Assembly: GCF_002159645.1 (NCBI RefSeq)
Contig: NZ_NFJB01000002.1
Location: 1-64,000 of the forward strand
DNA from: Parabacteroides sp. An277
Lineage (GTDB): Bacteria; Bacteroidota; Bacteroidia; Bacteroidales; Tannerellaceae
Direction of reading: 5' to 3'
DNA: 64,000 nt
Under the pieces are notes generated by a model. That model was not told the DNA's origin and ran no database searches. It saw only the letters and a program-made list of their open reading frames with translations. Shown piece after piece: positions 44,752 to 53,384 of the stretch. A program made the position numbers and the translations under genes. Positions within the stretch are counted from its first letter, which is position 1; each line of letters opens with the position of its first letter.

Positions 44752-45525
44752 ATGATTTCATTGAAGAACATAGAATTGACAGCTTTGCGTCAGGATGAAT
44801 CTTTTGCATTCATGAAATTCGTACATACGGAGTTATCCAAATTACCGGCCGACCCAGAAGAGGGGACATCGCCCCTCACGGTACCCCGTACGGCATTCAC
44901 GGAATCTTTCGAGGAATACGACCGGGCATTGGCTCCGACCGATACCAAGGACGCAACCGCGGAGATAACGGCCTGCGACGACAGGCGCGACCGCGCATGG
45001 TATAATGCCTTCCGTTTTACGGAAGTGATGTGCGAACATCCCGACGAGACTATACGGGAATATGCACAGTTGGTGATGAAAGACTTCGAACGCTATGGCA
45101 GTCCGCTCTCACTCGGACAAGAAGCAGAGACCTCTTTGTTACATAACCTGTTGAATGACGTAAATTCGTATTCGGAATCTATCATCCGCGAAACGTTCAA
45201 CTTGGGTCCTTGGATTGATGAACTGAATGATGCCGAGGAGGCATACGAAGAGGCGTTGCACAACCGGGCCGCAACACGCGGCGCTAAGACGTTAGGCCAA
45301 ACGAAAGCCGTACGCCGAAAAGCCGAAGAGGCATACCGCAATTTGGCAAATGTAATCAATGCCGCCGTCGTATATGTAGGCGAAGCGGAATATGTGGACT
45401 TCATCGAAGCGGTGAATGACCATATCGACCGCGCGAAGGCCATCGTGAAAGCCCGCCGCACCCGCTTGGCCAACGAAAAGGAGGAAACTCCTGCTCCGGA
45501 AACAGGAGAAGAGGCAAACGTATGA
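44752..45525 (+). CDS. DUF6261-like helical protein
   Basis: A 257-residue soluble protein with no signal peptide. It is almost entirely helical: an N-terminal DESFAFMKFVHTELSKL, a central REYAQLVMKDFERYGSPLSLGQEAETSLLHNLL, and a C-terminal coiled region ending in a Glu/Pro-rich tail. It resembles the DUF6261 family of Bacteroidetes, whose function is unknown. A TATCTTTG box at 44717-44724 could serve as its -7 element. It stands alone among repeat elements. Confidence 0.6.
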   Translation: MISLKNIELTALRQDESFAFMKFVHTELSKLPADPEEGTSPLTVPRTAFTESFEEYDRALAPTDTKDATAEITACDDRRDRAWYNAFRFTEVMCEHPDETIREYAQLVMKDFERYGSPLSLGQEAETSLLHNLLNDVNSYSESIIRETFNLGPWIDELNDAEEAYEEALHNRAATRGAKTLGQTKAVRRKAEEAYRNLANVINAAVVYVGEAEYVDFIEAVNDHIDRAKAIVKARRTRLANEKEETPAPETGEEANV

Positions 45526-45555
45526 ACCTATACATAGGGTCCCTCATCCCAATAG

Positions 45556-45580
45556 GGCGTGCCGGAATAGGGAAATAGGA
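45556..45580. repeat. solo end of the GGTGTG MITE-like family
   Basis: GGCGTGCCGGAATAGGGAAA matches the left terminus of the element at 34084 (GGTGTGCCGAAATAGGAAAT). With the solo end at 44391 it brackets the tandem array and the DUF6261 gene, though the two ends are in direct, not inverted, orientation. Confidence 0.4.
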
Positions 45581-45600
45581 TTAAGAAGTCATTGAAAAGG

Positions 45601-45868
45601 GGGGTGTACTGAAATGCTATCTAAAAAGTGTATCATAAATAAGAAAATGTGATTAGAAAGTAACTGAAAAGCTCCCCTGCCCGTAGGGGAGCTCCCCGCA
45701 GGGGTGAGGGGTTGTTTTCTTTGTGTGTATAAACCCCTCAGTCTCAGCTATCGCTTCGCCAGCTCCCCTAAGGGCAGGGGAGCTTTTCAGATAGCTTTCA
45801 GATAGCATTTCGACACATCCCCTTTTCAGTTACTTTCTAATCACATTTTCTTATTTATGATACACTCT
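45601..45868. repeat. palindromic element flanking DUF559, copy 1
   Basis: About 268 bp. Left half in order: end A (GGGGTGTACTGAAATGC), block B (TGTATCATAAATAAGAAAAT to AACTGAAAAG) and block C (CTCCCCTGCCC, AGGGGAGCTCCCC, GGTGAGGGGTT). Right half: the complement of C, then of A, then of B (ending TTCTTATTTATGATACACT). A strong cruciform is expected. It ends about 40 nt before the DUF559 start codon. Confidence 0.75.
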
Positions 45869-45911
45869 CTTTTGATATACACCTTGTATTAATAAATCAA
45901 TATCTTTACGC

Positions 45912-46289
45912 ATGGAAAAAGAACAAAAATTTAACTTGCCGGAACAAAAACTGTTTCGTAGAGAGCTAAGGAGGAACATGACCTCGGCGGAAGTAACGCT
46001 GTGGCAAATGTTGAAAGGTAAACAGGTAGGTGGTTTTAAATTCCGTCGGCAGTTTGGAGTCGGGCCGTTTGTTTTGGATTTTTATTGCCCCGTTTTACGG
46101 TTGGCCATTGAATTGGATGGCGAATATCATTTTTCTGAAGAGATGGAATCGTATGATGAAGCACGTTCTATGTATTTAAAAAGGAACGGCATACATGTGT
46201 TACATTTTGAAAATTGCGTCGTTTTTGATAATCCCGAAGGCATATTGGAGTCCATACGCGAATTTGCACAATCCAAGAATACAATTTGA
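45912..46289 (+). CDS. DUF559 Vsr-like endonuclease-fold protein
   Basis: A 125-residue protein. It has the DUF559 pattern: REL-RRNMTSAEVTLWQMLKG, then FKFRRQFGVGPFVLDFYC, LAIELDGEYHF, and the C-terminal VLHFENCVVFDNPEGIL. The acidic pair D (LDFYC) and E-x-D (IELDG) fit a PD-(D/E)XK nuclease core like very-short-patch repair enzymes. No activity is established for the family. It has no cytosine methylase or other restriction gene nearby. It sits between palindromic elements (45601-45868 and 46324-46799), a likely partner for their spread. Confidence 0.82.
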   Translation: MEKEQKFNLPEQKLFRRELRRNMTSAEVTLWQMLKGKQVGGFKFRRQFGVGPFVLDFYCPVLRLAIELDGEYHFSEEMESYDEARSMYLKRNGIHVLHFENCVVFDNPEGILESIREFAQSKNTI

Positions 46290-46323
46290 GAATTGTATAG
46301 CATATTTGAAGCTATTTGAAAAG

Positions 46324-46540
46324 GGGGTGTACCGAAATGCTATCTGAAAAGACGAGGGTGTATCATAAATAAGAAAATGTGATCAGAAAGTAACTGAAAA
46401 GTTCCCCTGCCCTTAGGGGAGCTCCCCGTAGGGGTGAGGGGTTATTGCTTATTATGAGAGTTTAACCCCTCAGTCTCGCTACGCGAGCCAGCTCCCCTAC
46501 GAGCAGGGGAGCTTTTCAGATAGCATTTAGATACACCCCC
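46324..46540. repeat. palindromic element flanking DUF559, copy 2
   Basis: Same A-B-C ... C' order as copy 1: GGGGTGTACCGAAATGC (46324), TGTATCATAAATAAGAAAAT (46359), a GGGGAGCTCCCC centre in block C, a loop ATTGCTTATTATGAGAG, then the C' arm and GATAGCATTTAGATACACCCC. Here the right half ends with A' and the B' block is missing. Confidence 0.72.
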
Positions 46541-46617
46541 GGCGAAGCGATAGCTGAGACTGAGGGGTTCATACACTCTCAATAAATAATAACCCCTCAC
46601 CCCCTGCGGGGAGAGGA
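46541..46617. repeat. inverted fragment of the palindromic element
   Basis: GGCGAAGCGATAGCTGAGAC through ACCCCCTGCGGGGAGAGG is the reverse complement of the C-loop-C' core of the family. It is inserted exactly between copies 2 and 3, suggesting element-in-element insertion or replication slippage. Confidence 0.6.
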
Positions 46618-46799
46618 TGTATCATAAATAAGAAAATGTGATCAAAAAGTAACTGAAAAGCTCCCCGCCCTTAGGGGAGCTCCCCGTAGGGGTGAGGGGT
46701 TGTTTCTTATTATGAGAGTTTAACCCCTCAGTCTCGCTACGCGAGCCAGCTCCCCTAAAAGCAGGGGAGCTTTTCAGATAGCATTTAGATACACCTCCT
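46618..46799. repeat. palindromic element flanking DUF559, copy 3
   Basis: Starts at block B (TGTATCATAAATAAGAAAAT), lacks end A on the left, and runs through C, a short loop, C' and A' (GATAGCATTTAGATACACCTC). Nearly identical to copy 2 over the shared part, so copies 2 and 3 probably arose by recent duplication. Confidence 0.7.
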
Positions 46800-46864
46800 T
46801 TTCTGCTAGTATTTTTTGCGCGTGGCCACTACACGATTCGTTCCCATCCAGGCCAAAATTAAAA

Positions 46865-46895
46865 AACGCAGAGCCTCTGTGCGAGACCCTGCGTT
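46865..46895 (-). terminator. terminator of alaS
   Basis: AACGCAG/CTGCGTT stem with inner GAGGC/GTCTC-type pairing, followed on the minus strand by TTTTTTAATTTT. It lies about 20 nt past the alaS stop. Confidence 0.7.
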
Positions 46896-46917
46896 TTCTC
46901 TATTTATTCCGAGCGTT

Positions 46918-49548
46918 TTACTTCTCTCCCACCAGCTTGATGATTTCATCGACAGCCGCCAGGATGCCTTCCGGATTCTTACCTCCGGCTGTTGCGAAAT
47001 GCGGTTGACCGCCACCGCCGCCTTGGATATGTTTCGCTGCCTCGCGGACCAGCTTCGCCGCGTTCAGGCCCTCCGCAATGAGCGGTTCGGTCAGGAAGAC
47101 GACGAGCGATGCCTTCTCGCCCTCTTGGAAACCAGCTACGAAACAAACCTTTTCATCAGCCGGAAGCTCACCTTTGAGTTGGAAAGCCATATCCTTGATA
47201 TTCTCCATACGTCCGTTGATACCTTTGAGGATAAGGTATTTCACGCCATTACGCTCGATAGCCCCCTCCAAGATATGCTGCTTCATGCGCTGGAGCCGTT
47301 CTTTGATATACCCTTCTACCTCTTTCTTCAATCCCGCATTCTCTTCAATAGACTTGCGGATAGTTTGCGTCAAGTTCGGGACATTGTTGAACATCGCGCT
47401 CAACTCGTGCAAGACATCCTGCTGGCGGTAATTGAATGCCTCAGCCCCTTCCGCCGTCACCGCCTCGATACGACGCACGCCAGCCGCTACCGAACTCTCC
47501 GATACGATACGCAAAGAACCAATCATGCCGGTCGACGGGATATGCGTACCACCACACAACTCGATGGACGTACCATACTTCACGACACGCACGTCGTCGC
47601 CATACTTCTCGCCAAACAACGCCATGGCACCCATCTCCCGGGCTTGGGCAATCGGCATGTGGCGATGCTCTTCCAACTTATAATCGGCACGTATCTTTTG
47701 GCCCACCAAACGCTCTACGCGGCGAAGTTCTTCGTCCGTGACCTTTTGGAAATGGGAGAAGTCGAAACGCAACGCTTCGGGTGACACATACGAACCTTTC
47801 TGCTCCACATGCTTACCCAAGACTTCGCGCAACGCTTCGTGGAGCAAGTGCGTAGCCGAGTGGTTGCATTCGGTTTGGATACGCTTCTTTTCATCTATCT
47901 TTGCCGTAAAGACCGCCGTCACATCGCTGGGCAACTTCTCGACGAAATGAATCGGCAAGTTGTTCTCGCGTTTGGTATCGACCACAGCTATCTTTTCCGC
48001 GCCATTCAACAACCAACCCGTATCGCCTACCTGACCACCCATCTCGGCATAGAACGGCGTCTTGTCGAGGACAATCTGGTACAACGTCTTGTTCTTTTGC
48101 TTGATTTGACGATAACGGAGGATTTCGGCATCACATTCGAAGACATCATAGCCCACGAACTCCGTTTCGCCCTCTTTCAGCGTCACCCAATCACCCGTCT
48201 CGACCGCAGCCGCATGACGAGCCCGTTCCTTTTGTTTTTGCATCTCAACGTTGAACTCATCGATATTGACCTCCATGCCATGTTCGCGCAGAATCAATTC
48301 GGTCAAATCGAGCGGGAAACCGTAGGTATCATACAACGTAAAGGCATCGCAGCCGCTCAATGTCTGGCTACCCGCCGCCTTGGTCTCTTCCATCTTCTTA
48401 TCCAAAAGATGAATACCCGTTTCCAACGTACGGAGGAAAGCCTCTTCTTCTTCCTTAATTACACGCTCGATAAGCGACTTCTGCGCCACCAATTCCGGAT
48501 AAGCAGCCCCCATCTGTTCCGTCAAGACCGGAAGCAAGCGATACATGAACGCCCCTTTCTGCCCCAAGAACGTATACGCATACCGAACGGCACGACGCAA
48601 AATACGGCGAATCACATACCCCGCCTTCGCATTCGAAGGCAACTGCCCATCCGCAATCGAGAACGACACGGCCCGCAAATGGTCGGCTACGACGCGCATG
48701 GCAACATCTACATCCTCCTCTTGGCCATATTCTTTTCCCGTCAGATGCGAAATCTCCCGGATAATGGGCTGGAAAATATCCGTATCGTAGTTCGAATGTT
48801 TCCCCTGCAAAGCCCGCACCAAGCGTTCGAAACCCATACCTGTATCAATCACGTTCATCGAGAGTTTCTCCAGCGAACCATCCGCCTTACGGTTGTATTG
48901 CATAAAGACAAGGTTCCAAATTTCAATCACCTGCGGATTATCCTTATTGACCAATTCACGTCCGGGCACTTGTGCCTTCTCTTCCGGTGTACGCGAATCC
49001 AGATGGATTTCCGAACAAGGACCACAAGGCCCCGTATCGCCCATCTCCCAGAAGTTATCATGCTTATTGCCATTGATAATATGGTCGGCAGGAACATGCT
49101 TTGCCCAATAACCGGCAGCCTCGTCGTCCCGTTCGAGATTCTCCTCCTTCGAGCCTTCGAACACCGTCACATAAAGATCCGCCGGGTCGAGGTGCAATAC
49201 ATCCACCAAATATTCCCACGCCATATCAATGGCGCCCTCTTTGAAATAATCGCCAAAGCTCCAGTTGCCAAGCATCTCAAACATAGTGTGGTGATACGTA
49301 TCATGTCCCACTTCCTCCAAGTCGTTATGTTTTCCGCTCACACGCAAGCATTTTTGCGAATCGGCACGGCGGCGCGGTTCCGGTTCCCGAATTCCCAGAA
49401 TCACGTCTTTCCACTGGTTCATACCGGCATTGGTAAACATCAACGTCGGGTCGCCTTTAATCACCATAGGTGCAGAAGGCACGATAGTGTGTCCTTTCGA
49501 AGCAAAAAAAGCTTTGAAAGATTCACGAATTTCGTTTGCTGTCATCAT
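46918..49548 (-). CDS. alaS: alanine--tRNA ligase
   Basis: An 876-residue cytosolic class II synthetase. The N-terminal catalytic domain starts [19 protein letters not shown], with [17 protein letters not shown]. The tRNA-binding middle follows, then the editing domain with zinc ligands HSATH and [10 protein letters not shown], and the C-terminal C-Ala part. The start is at one of two adjacent ATG codons (49548 or 49545); the 15 residues upstream are outside the family. A TACTTTTG box at 49591-49598 on the minus strand is the likely -7 element, overlapping the M23 promoter. Confidence 0.96.
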   Translation of the reverse strand: MMTANEIRESFKAFFASKGHTIVPSAPMVIKGDPTLMFTNAGMNQWKDVILGIREPEPRRRADSQKCLRVSGKHNDLEEVGHDTYHHTMFEMLGNWSFGDYFKEGAIDMAWEYLVDVLHLDPADLYVTVFEGSKEENLERDDEAAGYWAKHVPADHIINGNKHDNFWEMGDTGPCGPCSEIHLDSRTPEEKAQVPGRELVNKDNPQVIEIWNLVFMQYNRKADGSLEKLSMNVIDTGMGFERLVRALQGKHSNYDTDIFQPIIREISHLTGKEYGQEEDVDVAMRVVADHLRAVSFSIADGQLPSNAKAGYVIRRILRRAVRYAYTFLGQKGAFMYRLLPVLTEQMGAAYPELVAQKSLIERVIKEEEEAFLRTLETGIHLLDKKMEETKAAGSQTLSGCDAFTLYDTYGFPLDLTELILREHGMEVNIDEFNVEMQKQKERARHAAAVETGDWVTLKEGETEFVGYDVFECDAEILRYRQIKQKNKTLYQIVLDKTPFYAEMGGQVGDTGWLLNGAEKIAVVDTKRENNLPIHFVEKLPSDVTAVFTAKIDEKKRIQTECNHSATHLLHEALREVLGKHVEQKGSYVSPEALRFDFSHFQKVTDEELRRVERLVGQKIRADYKLEEHRHMPIAQAREMGAMALFGEKYGDDVRVVKYGTSIELCGGTHIPSTGMIGSLRIVSESSVAAGVRRIEAVTAEGAEAFNYRQQDVLHELSAMFNNVPNLTQTIRKSIEENAGLKKEVEGYIKERLQRMKQHILEGAIERNGVKYLILKGINGRMENIKDMAFQLKGELPADEKVCFVAGFQEGEKASLVVFLTEPLIAEGLNAAKLVREAAKHIQGGGGGQPHFATAGGKNPEGILAAVDEIIKLVGEK

Positions 49549-49586
49549 TGTCTTATTATAGTTCTCGTTAATATTCTGAAAAACAA

Positions 49587-49617
49587 TTTGCAAAAGTACA
49601 GCAAATTATTATTTTTG
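49587..49617 (+). promoter_or_regulatory. overlapping divergent promoters, M23 peptidase and alaS
   Basis: Plus strand: -33 TTTG (49587-49590), 19-nt spacer, -7 TATTTTTG (49610-49617). Minus strand: -7 TACTTTTG at 49591-49598, weak -33. The two polymerase sites overlap, so the genes should compete. Confidence 0.65.
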
Positions 49618-49644
49618 CAGCTATTCAAAGCAATAAAATATTCG

Positions 49645-50628
49645 ATGAAACTCTTTAAAAGTAGAAAAACATATTATCGGTACAATCCGAACACCCTCGA
49701 CTACGAACGGGTCTATCCATCGGCTAAAGACCGGATATTCTCGGTATTACGTCATTTAAGTACAGGCATCGCGTTCGGAATTGCCACCTTTTTCGTCATG
49801 ATGTACGTCATTGATTCACCTCGCGAATCACGCCTCCAAAAAGAGAACCGCCTTCTTCAAACGCAATATGAGGTACTCGATTTGCGGTTGAACAACGCCA
49901 TGGAAATCTTGGACGACATCCAACAACGGGATGAAAACCTATATCGCGCCATCTTCCAAGCAGAGTCGATTCCGGAATCCATTCGCAAATCGGGCTTTGG
50001 CGGGACAAACCGCTACAAACAATTAATGGAAGCTTCCAACTCCGAGCTGGTTGTTTCGACAACCCGTAAAATGGATATGCTCCGCAAACAACTTTACGTG
50101 CAATCCAATTCGCTGGAAGAACTTATCGAAATGGGGAAAAATCAAGAAGAACGGATGAAATGCATCCCGGCCATCCAGCCTATTTCCAACAAAGACCTGA
50201 AACAGACCGCCTCGGGTTACGGAATGCGTATCGACCCGGTTTACCGCACCCCCCATTTCCATAGCGGCATGGATTTCTCGGCCAAAATAGGAACGGAGAT
50301 TTATGCGACAGGCGACGGAAAAGTGATTTATTCTGCTTGGAAACAGGGATACGGTAATTGCGTCATCATCGACCATGGGTATGACTTTCAGACACTCTAT
50401 GGGCACATGAGCAAATATAAAGTCCGGGTGGGACAACGCGTCACGCGCGGCCAAGTCATCGGCGAAGTGGGTAATACCGGCAAATCAACCGGCCCGCACC
50501 TGCATTATGAAGTCATCGTACGCGGACGATATGATAATCCGGCCAAATACTACTACATGGACCTCACACCCGAAGAGTACGACCGCATGATTCAAATCGC
50601 CGAAAACCACGGCCAAGTAATGGATTAA
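49645..50628 (+). CDS. M23 family metallopeptidase with N-terminal membrane segment
   Basis: A 327-residue protein. Start at 49645 (MKLFKSRKTYYRYNP); a much longer frame running back through alaS on the other strand is spurious. One membrane segment lies near residues 38-55 (TGIAFGIATFFVMMYVI). A coiled-coil follows (about 60-160, RLQKENRLLQTQYEVLDL) and then a LytM domain with the zinc site HFHSGMDFS and HLHYEV. A likely peptidoglycan endopeptidase, or its activator, at the inner membrane. merR follows 26 nt later. Confidence 0.88.
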   Translation: MKLFKSRKTYYRYNPNTLDYERVYPSAKDRIFSVLRHLSTGIAFGIATFFVMMYVIDSPRESRLQKENRLLQTQYEVLDLRLNNAMEILDDIQQRDENLYRAIFQAESIPESIRKSGFGGTNRYKQLMEASNSELVVSTTRKMDMLRKQLYVQSNSLEELIEMGKNQEERMKCIPAIQPISNKDLKQTASGYGMRIDPVYRTPHFHSGMDFSAKIGTEIYATGDGKVIYSAWKQGYGNCVIIDHGYDFQTLYGHMSKYKVRVGQRVTRGQVIGEVGNTGKSTGPHLHYEVIVRGRYDNPAKYYYMDLTPEEYDRMIQIAENHGQVMD

Positions 50629-50654
50629 ATGAATTAAAGGGAGATTGGACACCA

Positions 50655-51011
50655 ATGGACGAAAAAAAACTTTATTATTCTATACGGGAAGTTTCCCAGA
50701 TGTTTAACCTGAACGATTCGACCCTTCGCTACTGGGAAAAGGAATTTCCCATCATCAATCCGCGCAAGAATGAAAAAGGAACCCGTTTTTATAAGGAGGA
50801 GGATATCGAGGCGGTCCGCATCGTGCATTATCTACTCAAGGAACAAGGATTAACCTTGGCGGGTGCCCGCAAAAAACTTCGTGAAAACAAAGAGGGCGTG
50901 ATTCGCCAAGTGGAAATCGTGAATCGGTTGAAACACATCAAAGCCGAATTGCTGCAACTCAAAGAGGCATTCGAACTAATCGATTCGCGCAATCCAACTC
51001 CCAACACATAA
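50655..51011 (+). CDS. MerR-family transcriptional regulator
   Basis: A 118-residue protein. The winged helix-turn-helix is at residues 8-75: YSIREVSQMFNLNDSTLRYWEKEFP and the wing RFYKEEDIEAVRIV. A short helical dimerisation tail follows. No effector domain or metal-binding cysteines are present. Members of this short class often follow an M23 peptidase in Bacteroidetes, as here. Target unknown. Confidence 0.85.
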   Translation: MDEKKLYYSIREVSQMFNLNDSTLRYWEKEFPIINPRKNEKGTRFYKEEDIEAVRIVHYLLKEQGLTLAGARKKLRENKEGVIRQVEIVNRLKHIKAELLQLKEAFELIDSRNPTPNT

Positions 51012-51100
51012 AAAAGAGAGGTAAACAGGCACACGATTCGGCGAAAAAACCGTATCTTCGCCCATTCTTTTGAATTTATGAACATATAATAGATAGAATC

Positions 51101-51484
51101 ATGGAAATTACAGGAAAAATTATCGCAGTCCTTCCCGCACAAGAGGGCGTCAGCAAAGCCGGAAACGCATGGAAAAAACAAGAGTATGTACTTGAAACGC
51201 ATGACCAATACCCGAAGAAGATATGTTTCCAAATCTTTGGTGCCGACCGCATTGCCCAAGCTGCTATCCAGCCGGGCGAAGAGTTGACCGTATCGTTTGA
51301 TATCGATAGTCGCGAATGGCAAGGACGTTGGTTTACAAGTATCAATGCATGGAAAGTAGAACGAGCTGTCGTATCGGCCAATCCTGCTTCTGCGGCAGGC
51401 ATTACGCCCGAGCAAGTGATGCCTTCTGCCCCGGCAGCCCCCGATTTCGGTCCGGCCAATCCCATCGACGACCTACCTTTCTAA
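51101..51484 (+). CDS. DUF3127 OB-fold-like protein with SSB-type tail
   Basis: A 127-residue protein. Residues 1-90 form a small beta-barrel (MEITGKIIAVLPAQEGVSKAGNAWKKQEYVLETHDQYPKK, reading in pieces) that matches DUF3127. A Pro/Ala-rich linker follows and the last residues are PIDDLPF. The acidic DDLPF ending mimics the DDIPF tail by which single-stranded-DNA-binding proteins recruit repair partners. A role in DNA metabolism is inferred from the fold and tail alone. It ends at a strong terminator. Confidence 0.8.
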   Translation: MEITGKIIAVLPAQEGVSKAGNAWKKQEYVLETHDQYPKKICFQIFGADRIAQAAIQPGEELTVSFDIDSREWQGRWFTSINAWKVERAVVSANPASAAGITPEQVMPSAPAAPDFGPANPIDDLPF

Positions 51485-51501
51485 ACAAGGCTTTATACGA
51501 C

Positions 51502-51541
51502 AAAGGCCAAAGCAGGTACAAATCGTACCCCTTTGGCCTTT
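51502..51541. terminator. bidirectional terminator between DUF3127 and ung
   Basis: AAAGGCCAAAG/CTTTGGCCTTT with inner GGTAC/GTACC forms a long hairpin followed by TGTTGTGTTTTG. It serves converging genes on both strands. Confidence 0.75.
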
Positions 51542-51591
51542 GTTGTGTTTTGGGAATAGCCTGACCGGTTATTTACCTCTGGCGGCATTCG

Positions 51592-52254
51592 TTACCAATC
51601 AATCGGCTCCTGCCCCGTAGCCAGCAGGTAATCGTTTGTTTTGCTGAAAGGTTTGCTTCCGAAGAAACCGCGATAGGCAGAAAGTGGCGACGGATGCGCC
51701 GAACGGAGCACGAGGTTGCAATTTCCGTCGATAAACGCCCCTTTCTTTTGTGCATACGAACCCCACAAAATGTACACCAAGTGCTGACGCGCTTCAGCCA
51801 AGCGATGGATGACTGCATCGGTAAACGTCTCCCACCCGCGTCCTTGATGCGAACCGGCCTGGTGCGCACGCACGGTGAGCGTCGCATTCAACAGCAATAC
51901 GCCCTGGTCCGCCCAGCGAAGGAGGTTACCGCTCGGAGGAACCGGTTTGCCCAAATCCGCCTCCAATTCCTTGAATATATTCTGAAGCGAAGGAGGATAA
52001 GCAGTTCCATCCTGGACGGAAAAACAGAGGCCGTGCGCCTGGCCCGGCTCATGGTAAGGGTCTTGTCCCAGGATAACGACCTTCACGCGGTCGAACGGGC
52101 AATGGGCAAAAGCGTTGAAGATATAAGCGCCCGGCGGATAAACCGTGTTCGTCCGGTACTCTTGCCGAACAAAGTCGGTCAGCTCCTTGAAATAGGGCTT
52201 TTCAAACTCGTCGGCCAATTGCTTTTTCCAGCTGGATTCTATTTTTACGTCCAT
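51592..52254 (-). CDS. ung: uracil-DNA glycosylase
   Basis: A 220-residue enzyme that removes uracil from DNA. Motif A GQDPYHEPGQAHGL carries the catalytic aspartate, and motif B HPSPLSAYRGFFG the catalytic histidine. ATG at 52254 (MDVKIESSW) fits family members better than the Met seven codons upstream. It lies 17 nt after the asnA stop and is probably cotranscribed. Confidence 0.94.
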   Translation of the reverse strand: MDVKIESSWKKQLADEFEKPYFKELTDFVRQEYRTNTVYPPGAYIFNAFAHCPFDRVKVVILGQDPYHEPGQAHGLCFSVQDGTAYPPSLQNIFKELEADLGKPVPPSGNLLRWADQGVLLLNATLTVRAHQAGSHQGRGWETFTDAVIHRLAEARQHLVYILWGSYAQKKGAFIDGNCNLVLRSAHPSPLSAYRGFFGSKPFSKTNDYLLATGQEPIDW

Positions 52255-52271
52255 AAGATTGCTTGCTATTT

Positions 52272-53309
52272 TCAAATGAGATAAATACCGGCTTCACGCG
52301 CCTCTTTCCGCATCTCGTCCGGCCAGATGCTGGATTGAATCTCGCCAATATGCGCTTTCCGGAGATAGAACATACACAAACGGCTCTGTCCGATACCACC
52401 CCCGATACTCTGAGGCAATTCGTCGTTCAAAAGACGCTGGTGGAAATAAAGCGTTTTGCGCTCTTCCGTACCCGTAAGCGCCAACTGACGAAGCAACGCC
52501 TCACGGTCTACGCGGATTCCCATCGAGGAGAGCTCAAGCGCATGCCCCAACACAGAGTTCCACACCAAGAGGTCTCCATTCAAGCCTACATGCCCGTCGG
52601 GAGTCGGAGTCGACCAATCGTCATAATCCGGAGCGCGCCCGTCGTGTTTCTCTCCGTTGCTCAGCTTCGCGCCAATACCCATAATGAACACGGCCCCGTA
52701 TTCGCGGGTAATAGCATCCTCGCGTTCTTTCGGCGTCAGACTAGGATAACGTTGCAAGAGCTCTTCCGAATGGATGAAATAAATCTTTTGCGGAAGCTGG
52801 GGTTTGATGGCAGGGAACATTTCATATACGAGGTACTCCGTACGTACCATCGCCGCATAGATACGCTCCACAATCTCTTTCAAGAAGTCGATGGTGCGCT
52901 CTTCCGGTTTCATGGCCCGCTCCCAATCCCACTGGTCGACATACAGCGAGTGAAGGTTATCCAACTCTTCATCCGAGCGGATGGCATTCATATCCGTATA
53001 AATGCCATACCCCTCTTCTATCTGATAATCTGCCAACGTCAGGCGTTTCCATTTTGCCAACGAATGCACGATTTCCGCTTTCGCATCGCCCAAATCTTTA
53101 ATCGGGAACGTCACAGCCCGTTCCACGCCATTCAAATCATCGTTGATACCCATGCCCTTTAGCACGAACAAAGGAGCCGTTACACGCCGCAACCGCAGTT
53201 CCGACGAGAGGTTCTGCTGAAAAAAGTCCTTGATGGCCTTAATGCCTAATTCCGTCTGGGATAAGTTTAACAGAGACTTATACCCAGCGGGTTTAATCAG
53301 ATAACTCAT
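52272..53309 (-). CDS. asnA: aspartate--ammonia ligase
   Basis: A 345-residue ammonia-dependent asparagine synthetase with a class II tRNA-synthetase-like fold. Family blocks are present: LSSELRLRRVTAPLFVL, DDLNGVERAVTFPIKD, SLYVDQWDWERAM and the final SIGGGIGQSRLCMFYL. It makes asparagine from aspartate, ATP and ammonia. Its promoter overlaps the 3' end of metK. Confidence 0.95.
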   Translation of the reverse strand: MSYLIKPAGYKSLLNLSQTELGIKAIKDFFQQNLSSELRLRRVTAPLFVLKGMGINDDLNGVERAVTFPIKDLGDAKAEIVHSLAKWKRLTLADYQIEEGYGIYTDMNAIRSDEELDNLHSLYVDQWDWERAMKPEERTIDFLKEIVERIYAAMVRTEYLVYEMFPAIKPQLPQKIYFIHSEELLQRYPSLTPKEREDAITREYGAVFIMGIGAKLSNGEKHDGRAPDYDDWSTPTPDGHVGLNGDLLVWNSVLGHALELSSMGIRVDREALLRQLALTGTEERKTLYFHQRLLNDELPQSIGGGIGQSRLCMFYLRKAHIGEIQSSIWPDEMRKEAREAGIYLI

Positions 53310-53353
53310 ATTCGTTCTTTTGCTTGTTTTCGTTCTTTATAATAAATGTGCGG

Positions 53354-53384
53354 CAAAGGTAACCATTTTGTCATTACAAAGCAA
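53354..53384 (-). promoter_or_regulatory. promoter of asnA-ung
   Basis: Minus strand: -33 TTG (53382-53384), 20-nt spacer, -7 TACCTTTG (53354-53361). The -33 element lies within the last codons of metK. Confidence 0.6.

Noticed and set aside
46816-47784. 322-residue plus-strand ORF opposite the end of alaS
   Set aside because: It starts inside the alaS terminator region and encodes no family; alaS on the other strand is certain.
47809-50628. A 939-residue plus-strand ORF covering alaS and the M23 gene
   Set aside because: The first two-thirds are antisense to alaS, with no family similarity. Only the part from 49645 is a real gene, with its own promoter and start.
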